Virus record (IMG/VR): IMGVR_UViG_3300005264_000830
Location: 62,001 to 126,000 of that record
DNA length: 64,000 nucleotides
Direction: 5' to 3' (one strand)
Source of the DNA: a virus
A model generated the notes under the pieces. It was not told the DNA's origin. It made no database searches and saw only the letters and a program-made list of their open reading frames with translations. The translations under genes were made by a program, and so were the position numbers. Below, piece after piece: positions 21,484-30,870 of this stretch (position 1 is its first letter; every line of letters starts with the position of its first letter).

Positions 21484-24400
21484 ATGTCACAATTAGCACT
21501 ATCAGTAGAGTTTATTGATCTAGAGATGGCCGGAACCACTGAAGCTACCACTTCAGGTATGTTAACTAAGGGCCAGGATATATCGAACTGTGTTCCTTTT
21601 ATGTCTCACTATTGTGAGAACGAAAGTTGGGATGGTCAGATGACAGATTACTGGTTTACTGATGTGGGAGGCCCAGCAATAAATGCTCGCCGAACTACAC
21701 CAAGAGACAATACAATATATATAAAAGGGTATGTTGTAGAATTTGATCCAGAAAAAGTTAAAGTATATCAGGGAGATATACCTACTACTATAAATTATAA
21801 TTCGGAGACTTCGGTAACTGTAACAACAGCAAGCGGGGCTTATGATACGTCGCGTACGGCCATGAAGTTTTATTATAGAGTTGATGGGTCTTCTAATCCT
21901 ACATATCCTGGCCAGTTTTTGGTTAGGGGGCAAGTGGTTGACGGTACTTCTATTTCTTTTAATAAACATGTTAACGTCGCAAATACACATTATGGGCATT
22001 ATTTTATGTTTGAGTCTATTGATGATGATTTTACTGTAGAACATAACTCTGGTACATTTACTGGAGGAATAGGTATTGAAGTACCTGTGTATGATTGGCA
22101 CAATTCATTTCTTATTTGTTCTAATTCTACTAGTTGGAATGGCACAGGTACTGATTACGCTACTATGCGTGCCTATTTATGGGGAAATTCTCGTATCCAC
22201 ATGAACAGACAAAGTTCCTCTTACACTTGTTATTATAATACGCAACTTATTGAATTTAGTAATGAAGCAACTTTATCTGGAGTAAGGTATTGTCCTAAAA
22301 TAACTAATTATCATAGTATGAATACTACAACTACAGAGCGTACTCTTACACATAGAGAGAACCATATACAAAATTCTGATACTCTTATGATGTCAGTAAC
22401 TCAAAATCCTACAAGAAATGCGTCTACAACTCAAAACAACCAAGAAGGTGCTTTTCATGCTATATGGTGTACCAATAGTGGGACTCAATATATAATTAAA
22501 CGGGCTGTATCGACTTTTTATGCGTATCCTACTTATTATTTAATAGATTGGAATGGGCAATACCCTCAGTATCCTGATTTGGGAACAAATCCTGCACCAA
22601 TAGCTTCAGGCACATCTCCAGTTAAATCGGTGGAGAATATAGTTACTAATATAGCAGAACATGTAGAGGTTGTACATCTATCTAAAGGACAAGATGTAGC
22701 AAACTGTATTGTATTCGAATCTGGATTTTCTAATAAAACTAGTTCTTACGAACAATACTACCAGCATGAAGCTATGACATACTTTAGGGGTAATGAGTTA
22801 TACATAGAACGTGGTAATGAGGGTTGGGATAGGCATACCGATTTATCTGTAGTTGAGTTTTACCCTGATCAAGTCAGAGTTCAACAAGGGCAATTTATTA
22901 TAGACAGAAACGCTACAGAAACTACGGTAACTCTTGATTATGAGATAGACATCGAAAAAACTTTTTTAGTTTTCGGTCATTTTATGGGGGGTAGTGAAGG
23001 TCAGTGGGGTTATCATCAAGTTCTAGGTTATACTCAAAACACAACTACTCTTCATTTTTCTCGTGGAACGGCATCTACATATCCTATAATGGGTTCTTGG
23101 TATATAGCTGAAGATTTAGGGGATAATTGGGACGTTAAACGTGTTAATACTGGATTTTCTTCTTTTAGTTCGTATTCGTATGAATGGCCGTGGCACGCTT
23201 CTATATATAATACATTTGTACTAATTTCTAATAAAATAGACACTACAAATGGTGCACCTATCTATTCTACTTGGAGAACCTTTAACCATGGCCCATTAGA
23301 TTCTGGTAGAGTAGATAGATATAGTAATTCATATAATACTCAAGTAGGTATACAAGTAATTAAGTTTACCAATGATGATCGTATTAGAACTCATTACTCA
23401 GCAAGGAATTTAACTGGTACAGAAGAAAGTGAAACTTATACACCTTATACAGCCATGTCTGGTATGAATGTTACTGCTGTATTAAGTAGTTTAAATGGAC
23501 AATACAGAACTAATTCGACTAGTTCTAGTAGAAGTGTCTGCGCTTTTGCTAGAATACATTATGATGAAGATACAAATCAAGTAACTTTATCTAGAAATAA
23601 TGGATCTAATTATAGTGTAACTTCTGAGGCTACAATTTATACAGTAGCTTGGGAAGGATTCGAGTCAAATACTGGCGATAAAGAGATTGATAATTATGGA
23701 TATTTCATAAAATCAATAGATAGACATACATACACCGGAAGTACTAGGCGTTGGCAAACACGGATAGAGAACGGACAAGATTTAAATAATTGTATTCCTA
23801 TAACTACGTGTGGTATAGGTGAAACAGCGGCAGCAGATTTGGAGCGTATGTTTTTTACTCCGTGGATATATCCTGACTTAGGGAGAATACATTATGAAGC
23901 TTATTGGACACCAAATAATCCAGGCATAGATATGGCACTACAGTTATTAGAATTTGACCCAGAACAAGTTAAGGTACAAAGAGGCTATACTTACTTATGG
24001 AATGGGGCAGCTACTGCTACGAATGTGATTGAAGAAGTAGATATTACAAAAACCTTTATGATGCATTATGTGTATGTAAGTGATAATGTCGGCACAACTT
24101 TTGGTGGAGCGTCTATAGCAGGTAAGATTAATACATCTACTGAATTACATTTTGAGCGCGGTAATACAACTGGTAGTACTATGATTACCTGGTATGTAGT
24201 TGAGTGTCTTCAAGATCAATGGGTAGTTCAACATGGGGAGATTAATAATTCTAATACGACTTATTATACTTGGGACTGCATTGATATGCCAGAGCATAGA
24301 TCAATTACTTGGATGTCTTACGCACAAGAACAGACTCAGTTTTATCCCTCTTATTGTATGTTTAGAACATATGCGAATCACGATCAACGCGGTATATATC

Positions 24401-25029
24401 AAGTAAGGGGAAATAGACAATCTTCTGGCTCAGAAGTTGAACGAATGAATTTTTCTGGTATTACTTTTAATGAAAATTTAGGGATATATGTAGACCATGT
24501 ACATTTTTATTTCGGCACTTCGGCTACATCTGTTACTGTTGATTTAAATAGAGAGTATGATATGAACCGTACTGTATTTTGGGCAGGGCAGGCACAATCG
24601 ATGATGCGCACTAATACTACCAGTACTTCAGTTGGGCCACAACATGGTTATTTTAAAGCTGAATTTCAAGATTCAACTACGTTATTGGTTACAAGAAATG
24701 TGTCTTCTCCAGCGTATGAGTCTTGGGGGCACGTATATTTAATAGAGATACCTTTACCTACTTATAAAGTAGCTGGCGTGGTAAGAGAAAAAGGTAGTTT
24801 TGTTGAGAGAACCCTCCATTTACATAGGTCTGACACTGGAGAATTTATGGCCAAAACTACTTCCAGTGGTATCGATGGTACGTATGAGTTTCTTACTACA
24901 TATAGTGGGTCTACTTATGTAGTTTGTTTTGATGATGTTGAGGGAACACAATATAATGGGTTAATAGAAACAGAAGTATTTCCTACAGTCCTTACAGGAA
25001 CATGGGCAGCTGACCAAGGATGGGTGTAA
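21484..25029 (+). CDS. Virion protein with three long tandem repeats and a C-terminal Ig-like domain
   Basis: A 1181-aa protein. Three repeats of about 370 residues begin with related 'GQDxxNCxxF' motifs near nucleotides 21559, 22678 and 23764. Each has a half marked by 'LxxFxPxxVxVxxG' and a second half opening with 'SF/TF + hydrophobic + SN' strands, so the array looks like three double units. The last ~85 residues ('YKVAGVVREKGSFVERTLHL...') are a carboxypeptidase-regulatory-like, Ig-type domain that recurs at the ends or near the ends of the next large genes. The start follows a weak AAGGAT site. It is probably a spike or fibre protein; the repeats are not a family I recognise. Confidence 0.75.
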   Translation: MSQLALSVEFIDLEMAGTTEATTSGMLTKGQDISNCVPFMSHYCENESWDGQMTDYWFTDVGGPAINARRTTPRDNTIYIKGYVVEFDPEKVKVYQGDIPTTINYNSETSVTVTTASGAYDTSRTAMKFYYRVDGSSNPTYPGQFLVRGQVVDGTSISFNKHVNVANTHYGHYFMFESIDDDFTVEHNSGTFTGGIGIEVPVYDWHNSFLICSNSTSWNGTGTDYATMRAYLWGNSRIHMNRQSSSYTCYYNTQLIEFSNEATLSGVRYCPKITNYHSMNTTTTERTLTHRENHIQNSDTLMMSVTQNPTRNASTTQNNQEGAFHAIWCTNSGTQYIIKRAVSTFYAYPTYYLIDWNGQYPQYPDLGTNPAPIASGTSPVKSVENIVTNIAEHVEVVHLSKGQDVANCIVFESGFSNKTSSYEQYYQHEAMTYFRGNELYIERGNEGWDRHTDLSVVEFYPDQVRVQQGQFIIDRNATETTVTLDYEIDIEKTFLVFGHFMGGSEGQWGYHQVLGYTQNTTTLHFSRGTASTYPIMGSWYIAEDLGDNWDVKRVNTGFSSFSSYSYEWPWHASIYNTFVLISNKIDTTNGAPIYSTWRTFNHGPLDSGRVDRYSNSYNTQVGIQVIKFTNDDRIRTHYSARNLTGTEESETYTPYTAMSGMNVTAVLSSLNGQYRTNSTSSSRSVCAFARIHYDEDTNQVTLSRNNGSNYSVTSEATIYTVAWEGFESNTGDKEIDNYGYFIKSIDRHTYTGSTRRWQTRIENGQDLNNCIPITTCGIGETAAADLERMFFTPWIYPDLGRIHYEAYWTPNNPGIDMALQLLEFDPEQVKVQRGYTYLWNGAATATNVIEEVDITKTFMMHYVYVSDNVGTTFGGASIAGKINTSTELHFERGNTTGSTMITWYVVECLQDQWVVQHGEINNSNTTYYTWDCIDMPEHRSITWMSYAQEQTQFYPSYCMFRTYANHDQRGIYQVRGNRQSSGSEVERMNFSGITFNENLGIYVDHVHFYFGTSATSVTVDLNREYDMNRTVFWAGQAQSMMRTNTTSTSVGPQHGYFKAEFQDSTTLLVTRNVSSPAYESWGHVYLIEIPLPTYKVAGVVREKGSFVERTLHLHRSDTGEFMAKTTSSGIDGTYEFLTTYSGSTYVVCFDDVEGTQYNGLIETEVFPTVLTGTWAADQGWV

Positions 25030-25343
25030 TGCCAGATTTTGATTTTATACAAGATAGGAATACTTTTCCAATATCTACAGAACTCGATTTTAATTTTGGA
25101 GCAGGACAAATAAATGTTTTAGCAGGAAACTCTAATGTAATTACAGCGATTTGGGCAGAACCAGATGCAGGCAGGTCTTCAGGAAAGATGCATGTTACTT
25201 CTTATGGAGAAGGAGCAGCATTTTCTATATTAGATTTAAAAACTAAAATATTATATGACAGATATACTGTTACAGTAAAAGGCAGAGCTAACGAGACATT
25301 GAAGCAAGAAGATCCAAAAGATTTAGTTGGGGGAAGTGAATAA
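25029..25343 (+). CDS. Small virion-operon protein, unknown function
   Basis: A 104-aa protein. I chose the ATG at 25029 because it overlaps the upstream stop (TAATG) and follows AAGGAT; an in-frame ATG at 25020 would lie inside the previous gene. The N-terminus carries two 'DFxF' strands ('DFDFIQDRNTFP', 'ELDFNFGAG'). Similar 'DFNF...DFIF' pairs occur at both ends of the 27203-29377 protein, which suggests a shared structural interface. The rest is a compact beta fold without known motifs. Its position inside the fibre operon suggests an adaptor or chaperone; this is inference. Confidence 0.65.
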   Translation: MPDFDFIQDRNTFPISTELDFNFGAGQINVLAGNSNVITAIWAEPDAGRSSGKMHVTSYGEGAAFSILDLKTKILYDRYTVTVKGRANETLKQEDPKDLVGGSE

Positions 25344-25344
25344 A

Positions 25345-27210
25345 ATGACAGATAAAGTTTCTTATAGAATAGATTATACGAAAGTAGATTCTGATTTAGA
25401 AGATTTTCCAGTAGATATATGGATAACCACTGATACAGTACCTGCATCTATGTTTAATTCTTTTTTTACTAATGATACTTTTGATCCTACAGAGTTTAAA
25501 GTAATAAATCCAGAGACTGATGCAGAGTTGTATACTGAAATATCTTATTACGATTATAGTTCTAAAGAAATGATGTTACATGTAAAGGTTCCTGATGTAT
25601 ATTCAGATAAATATTCTTATGTGGATATTGTACCTACTATTACTGGTTCTAATATATATGTAAGTGAAACTGACACTTGGCAAGAAACTACAACTGTTTC
25701 TGGGGATGATTTTACTGGAGACGACATAGATTTTGATCACACACTGTGGTTTATGAGAAAAGCCTTTTACCGTGACGAAGACTACATTAGGATATATAAT
25801 AATAAATTAAAATTTAATATAGAAAACACAACAGACGATCAAGGGATGTGGTTTTATTCTACTTTACGTTTCTTTGGTAATTTTGATGTACGAGTAGATT
25901 TTGAATTTATTGGTGCAGGGTCTAGATGGGCACAGAGAATGGATATGTTTACTACAGAAATGAATGCCTATATAGGGAGATATAATATCTTTGCTGATGG
26001 GTATTATAGATCCGAGATAACTGGAGAAACTTTGGTTCATGGGGGACCTAATGATAGTAGCGGTAAATTTAGAATAGCACGTGTAGGCACAACATTAACT
26101 ACTTATTATTGGGGAGGCTCTAGTTGGGTTAACTATGTAGAGTCAACTAGTTGTCCTTTGACGGAATTTAGGGTATTATTATCAGTAAATACATGGCATA
26201 ACGCTACTAGTTTAGGCTCTACTTTCGATAATTTTACATTTACTGCGGATACTGTTAAATATCAACCTTCAAGCACAGTATGGGATGAGCACTATAAAGC
26301 TGTTTATCATATGTCACAAGACCCTTCTGCTGGAACTAATAGTATTTTAGACTCTACTTATAATGGATGGAACTCTTCTCCTTATGGTTCAATGACTTCA
26401 TTAGATGTGGTGGATGGATCAATCGGAAAAGCTTTGGATTTTGATGGTTTAGATGATTACATAGATATAGGTTATCCTTTATATATGGGAAACCCTGATT
26501 TACACCAAACTATTGAGTTTGTTAGTAACAATGATGGTGTGATGGTGGGCACAGAGAGAACCTCATCTGCTACTGGAGATTCACAACTAAGTGTGGGTAG
26601 TAATGGGACTTTAGTCTATAGAATAGATAATTCAACTAGTGCTCCACATACTGAGTGGATAACTTCTAGTGGTGGGGCTGACATTTCAGAATTCAATTAT
26701 TATGCGTTGAGCGCAGTCGGTGTCAGTAATTCTTATGATATGATAGTAAACGACATAAAAGAGAATGTTGTTTATGATTTTGATGAAGGTAATGAAGAAC
26801 ATTCAAATGTTATGGTAGCAAGACATCGTAATTACACTTACAGTGATGTTTACTATGATATGCAAGTACAGGAAATACGTTTTTCAGATATTACACGTTC
26901 AGATGCTTGGTTAAAGGCCTCCGGTCATTCTATTAAAGGTAGTTTAGTAGAGATTGTGTACCCTACAGTATGCGAAGGGACTGTTAGAGATGGAAGCGGA
27001 ACAACTCTATCTGGCACAGAGGTGAATTTACATAGACGTGTTGATGGTACTTTGGTAGGAAGAACAACTACTACCTCCTCTGGTACTTTTTCTGTAGGTT
27101 CTATATACGCAGAAGATCATTATATAGTAGCGTTACCTTTGGATGATTCTTTTAATGCACTTATTTATGATTATATTAATCCTACGTATAGTGGGGAGCT
27201 TAATGTATAA
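25345..27210 (+). CDS. DUF2341/LamG/Ig-like modular virion protein
   Basis: A 621-aa protein, start ATG after GGGGGAAG; an upstream in-frame ATG at 25327 has no site of its own. The order is: a DUF2341-like fold (about 1-100, 'YRIDYTKVDSDLEDFPVDIW'), the shared GDFDIQ-type module (about 121-303, here 'NFDVRVDFEFI'), a LamG-like fold (about 312-540, 'KAVYHMSQDPSAGTNSILDS'), and a carboxypeptidase-regulatory-like Ig domain (about 545-621). The arrangement repeats a section of the giant 10209-20708 protein. It is probably another carbohydrate-recognising fibre component. The stop overlaps the next start. Confidence 0.8.
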   Translation: MTDKVSYRIDYTKVDSDLEDFPVDIWITTDTVPASMFNSFFTNDTFDPTEFKVINPETDAELYTEISYYDYSSKEMMLHVKVPDVYSDKYSYVDIVPTITGSNIYVSETDTWQETTTVSGDDFTGDDIDFDHTLWFMRKAFYRDEDYIRIYNNKLKFNIENTTDDQGMWFYSTLRFFGNFDVRVDFEFIGAGSRWAQRMDMFTTEMNAYIGRYNIFADGYYRSEITGETLVHGGPNDSSGKFRIARVGTTLTTYYWGGSSWVNYVESTSCPLTEFRVLLSVNTWHNATSLGSTFDNFTFTADTVKYQPSSTVWDEHYKAVYHMSQDPSAGTNSILDSTYNGWNSSPYGSMTSLDVVDGSIGKALDFDGLDDYIDIGYPLYMGNPDLHQTIEFVSNNDGVMVGTERTSSATGDSQLSVGSNGTLVYRIDNSTSAPHTEWITSSGGADISEFNYYALSAVGVSNSYDMIVNDIKENVVYDFDEGNEEHSNVMVARHRNYTYSDVYYDMQVQEIRFSDITRSDAWLKASGHSIKGSLVEIVYPTVCEGTVRDGSGTTLSGTEVNLHRRVDGTLVGRTTTTSSGTFSVGSIYAEDHYIVALPLDDSFNALIYDYINPTYSGELNV

Positions 27211-29377
27211 AGCAAGACCTCCAATTAATAATATACCGTTTAAATTTGGCTCTTCTGGGTATAGTCCGCCGGATTTTAATGCCGTAAATTTTTCTTTCCC
27301 TGCTAGGTTTAGTGATTTAAAGGCAGCTATTGTAGGCAGTAATTTACAAAGAGATTATCTAAAGCACTGCGAAACTTATGTATTAGGATATAATAGTAAT
27401 AATGTACAAATATTAAGACATAGTTGCCTTTATGGAGGAATACGAGATTTACAAGTTAATTTAGATGTTATAGCTAATTTTTTTAATTTATCCGGATATA
27501 TTAAATCAACTTTATATGGATATATCGATTTAAATGAGTCTTTACGCGGTTGGGGGGAAGGTACTTTAGATTTACAGGGGGTGTTGAAGTCATGGAATCG
27601 AGAAGTGGTAAAGAATCTACCTGTTTATATGAAGCAAGGGGAAACTTCTCAATTAGATTTATCTAAATATGTAGATATATTTCAATCTTCATATACAGAC
27701 CTGAATAAATTAATTAAAGGGTGGTCAACAGGTAATATAAGAGATTTAGTTAATACTGTAAAACCATGGTATTCTGCTAATACAGATCTTTCTGAATATT
27801 TGAGGCCGACCACACAACAAACATCTGATTTAATTTTAGATATATTTAAAATCTGGCAAACTAAACAATATAATATCAATGCGATGTTGCACGGCTGGCA
27901 AGAGATGCAGTTACAAAAGATTATACAGGTATTGCATACAAAAGATTTGCCGGCGAGTATAAGGGCAACTTATTTAAACAATTTAGGAGTGTGGTTATAT
28001 GCAATACAGCCTGTGGATATTTCTGCTAATTTAATGGCTTGGGCAGCTATGAATCTACCAGTATATATTGAAGATGGACCATATGCGGGAGACTTGCCTA
28101 AGTATATCTATGGTATTGACTCTGTAGATCTTAGGGCTAGATTACTAGTTAGAAAAGCTTTTGAAGTGGCCAAAGATTTAAATTTTAGATTGACAAATTT
28201 ACAAGAAAGAAATTTATCTATACATTTAAATACAATTCAATATACTGATTTAAATATATATTTACTTTCTTCAAGACAGTTAGTGGATCTACAAGTTAAA
28301 ATATATCCAAAAATAGTTCATATTAAACATCGTATTAATATAGATTTTTTAGAACATAGGGATCTAGCAGCGGTAATAAATTTTTCTTGTTTTAGTTCGA
28401 TGTTTCGTAATTTAGCTTTTACTATAGATGTAAAACAAAGTAAGGATTTATCTATGTATATCTACGGAACTGATGAAGCGAATATAAGTAATTTAAGATT
28501 TAGTATCAACACTTCTGATTATATGACACAGAATACGGTTGTATCACAATATTTAAATATAAAAAGTCCTACGTCATACACTACCTTAAAATATAAAAAG
28601 AAATCCACTGTGTGTACTATTAATACTATTTCTGTACTTAGTGCTAATATAGGTAGAAGTTATCTTGATTTATCTTTAAATATAGATGGCCAGTATATAC
28701 ATAAAGATCTAGGTATTATTATTCGACCATATATAAACAGGCATTATGAATCTCCTTCTGTTTTGCAAAAATTCATTATATTGAAATTAAAAAATAATCA
28801 AGAAGATTTTAGACGTTATGTGGAACTAACTTTTAATAGTTATGTAAACACTTATTATTATTTTTCTGGAAATCGGAAAGTGTATAGGATGTATAGAGAT
28901 GACCATTGGGTGGTACAAGTAGAAGGAAGTAAGTTGTTACCTGTAGGGCAAGGCTTTGAAAAAACAAAAGTACGAAGAAAATATATTTTTAATTTGAAAA
29001 ATTATACTTCTATTGATGAAGCAATACGAGACATGGTAGACAGGGTTACTCAACTTAAGAGTGTCGATTTATCAGCTTATATAGTCGGTGTTAATGATAG
29101 ATTAAAAAACTTACCTATAAATATATTTGCGAGAAGAGTTTATAAATCTAATAGGATATTATCAGCGCTGATAAAAGGTGGAACCACGCAATATAGAACC
29201 TTATCTTCGCGAATTAATGCTGTATTGACCACCGCTACTTATAATCTATCTTCTACTATTATAGCAGTTAGTTATAAAAGTACCGTAGGTCGAGCAGATT
29301 TTAATTTTATAGGTACAGGGGATGTAATGCCGCCAGCCGAGGATGCAGATTTTATTTTTAAATTGGAGAATGATTAA
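27203..29377 (+). CDS. Virion protein with a long 'DL' repeat array
   Basis: A 724-aa protein. I chose ATG at 27203, which overlaps the previous gene's end and follows GGGGAG; the frame also runs upstream to an ATG at 27143 but that part is a shadow of the preceding gene. From about residue 80 to 480 there is a loose repeat of roughly 20-30 residues containing 'xDLxxxIxxW/G' (for example 'DLNKLIKGW', 'DLSEYLRP', 'DLRARLLV', 'DLSMYIYG'), suggesting a solenoid. Both ends carry 'FxF...DFNF' strands. No enzyme motif is visible. It is likely a fibre or baseplate-linked structural protein. Confidence 0.7.
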   Translation: MYKARPPINNIPFKFGSSGYSPPDFNAVNFSFPARFSDLKAAIVGSNLQRDYLKHCETYVLGYNSNNVQILRHSCLYGGIRDLQVNLDVIANFFNLSGYIKSTLYGYIDLNESLRGWGEGTLDLQGVLKSWNREVVKNLPVYMKQGETSQLDLSKYVDIFQSSYTDLNKLIKGWSTGNIRDLVNTVKPWYSANTDLSEYLRPTTQQTSDLILDIFKIWQTKQYNINAMLHGWQEMQLQKIIQVLHTKDLPASIRATYLNNLGVWLYAIQPVDISANLMAWAAMNLPVYIEDGPYAGDLPKYIYGIDSVDLRARLLVRKAFEVAKDLNFRLTNLQERNLSIHLNTIQYTDLNIYLLSSRQLVDLQVKIYPKIVHIKHRINIDFLEHRDLAAVINFSCFSSMFRNLAFTIDVKQSKDLSMYIYGTDEANISNLRFSINTSDYMTQNTVVSQYLNIKSPTSYTTLKYKKKSTVCTINTISVLSANIGRSYLDLSLNIDGQYIHKDLGIIIRPYINRHYESPSVLQKFIILKLKNNQEDFRRYVELTFNSYVNTYYYFSGNRKVYRMYRDDHWVVQVEGSKLLPVGQGFEKTKVRRKYIFNLKNYTSIDEAIRDMVDRVTQLKSVDLSAYIVGVNDRLKNLPINIFARRVYKSNRILSALIKGGTTQYRTLSSRINAVLTTATYNLSSTIIAVSYKSTVGRADFNFIGTGDVMPPAEDADFIFKLEND

Positions 29378-30870
29378 TGGAAATATTGAGAGTAGGAAAA
29401 ATACGGAAATACACTACTATTATGTCAGCAGTTGATGCAGCTTCTGTAGGAGATGTAGTATTAATCGATGAAGGGATATATACAGAGAGTATCAAAATAA
29501 CTAAAGCAATACATATAGTCGGAAATACTTTGTACCCTGGAAAAGGGCAAGTAATTTTAGCAGGGTTTGATGATGCGAGTAACGGCTGGGATACTACATT
29601 ATATTTTCAAAATATATCAGGCTCATATACTATGTATTTTGAAAATATACACATTAGTCCAATGAATTGGCCGGTAGGTGATATAGATGAGTGTTTTTTT
29701 ATCGTAAACTCATGGGATATTGATTTTGTATTTAACAGGTGTATCTTTGATAGTGGCCGCAATAATGTATTTTTGTTCAAAGGGTACAATTCCTCGGTAA
29801 ACTCAATAACTATGAATAATTGTAGAGGTATATTTAAAGAGGTTATAGATTACCCCTCATCAGGACCGCAGCACTTTAATAATGGTTTGAGATACGTTCT
29901 TCAATATTTTAATAAATGTATATTTAATACTCAAATAGATTTTTCTCATCAATATGTTCCTGTGCCAAGTGTTAGCGACTATGTAATTGACAGAGATCAA
30001 TATGGGTATGGACCTCATTATGGCACAAACGCAAATTTGTTCAATTTATACTATTTTAAAGGAACAGTTACTTCTGAAGTTCCTTCTTCTACTCTTGTAG
30101 ATAATGTTGTATTAGATAAGTTTATAAAGCTACCAGAGATTGTCGTTTCTAATAATGATTTAACTGCCACGGTGTCTAAGAATAATGCCTACGTTGATTA
30201 TGCTGTAAGAACTACTGTTGGAAGATCTGATGGTAAATGGTATTGGGAAGTTATTATGAATAGTGTATATCAATATAGTAAGGATAGATGTGGTATAAGT
30301 TTAGTCACAGCCTCTATCAATCAATCTATAGGAGATACTGTATATAGTTGGGGGTTTGCCCCTACGACTGGAAAATTCTATTATAATGGGGTTTGTATAA
30401 GCACTGTAGACCCATGTTTTCCTGGAGATATTATAGGAATCGCTTTAGATATGTTTAATGGTAATGTGTGGTTTTCAAAAAATGGAACTTGGATGTTAAA
30501 TGGAGATCCTAGTTTGGGAGTCAATCCGGTATTTACAGATATAAAAGGGGTAGTTTATCCTTCTATTTCATTATATAGTAATGAATTTTATGATTCTTCG
30601 GCAGATATAGTATTTGCCATACCTGATTTAACTTATACTATTCCGACTGGGTTTAATTTCTATGGCACAAGTACGATTTGGAGAGTTAAATGTATAAGTG
30701 CAGTAACAAATGAAGTGTTAGGTAGTACACTTTCTGATGCTTTAACTCAAGAGTATTTTTTAGAAACAACATATAGTGGGGAACACTTTGTTATATGTGA
30801 GGACGTAACTGAGGTGCCTGAGTATAATGATCTAATCTTAGGAAGAATGATTCCAAAGGAGTTAATTTAG
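29377..30870 (+). CDS. Beta-helix + SPRY domain + Ig-like virion protein
   Basis: A 497-aa protein whose ATG overlaps the previous TAA. Residues 1-200 read as a right-handed beta-helix of the pectate-lyase type ('VGDVVLIDEGIYTESI', 'IHIVGN'). Residues about 250-408 match a SPRY fold: 'GKWYWEVIM', 'CGISLVTASI', 'YSWGFAPTTGKFYYNG', 'DIIGIALDMFNGNVWFSKNG'. The last ~70 residues are the Ig-like carboxypeptidase-regulatory type domain seen in neighbours. SPRY domains are mainly protein-binding modules and are uncommon in phage virions. No lyase catalytic residues could be assigned, so binding rather than cleavage is the safer reading. Confidence 0.75.
   Translation: MEILRVGKIRKYTTIMSAVDAASVGDVVLIDEGIYTESIKITKAIHIVGNTLYPGKGQVILAGFDDASNGWDTTLYFQNISGSYTMYFENIHISPMNWPVGDIDECFFIVNSWDIDFVFNRCIFDSGRNNVFLFKGYNSSVNSITMNNCRGIFKEVIDYPSSGPQHFNNGLRYVLQYFNKCIFNTQIDFSHQYVPVPSVSDYVIDRDQYGYGPHYGTNANLFNLYYFKGTVTSEVPSSTLVDNVVLDKFIKLPEIVVSNNDLTATVSKNNAYVDYAVRTTVGRSDGKWYWEVIMNSVYQYSKDRCGISLVTASINQSIGDTVYSWGFAPTTGKFYYNGVCISTVDPCFPGDIIGIALDMFNGNVWFSKNGTWMLNGDPSLGVNPVFTDIKGVVYPSISLYSNEFYDSSADIVFAIPDLTYTIPTGFNFYGTSTIWRVKCISAVTNEVLGSTLSDALTQEYFLETTYSGEHFVICEDVTEVPEYNDLILGRMIPKELI

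Noticed and set aside
21562-22101. Minus-strand 179-codon frame
   Set aside because: Shadow of the repeat-rich virion gene; composition not protein-like.
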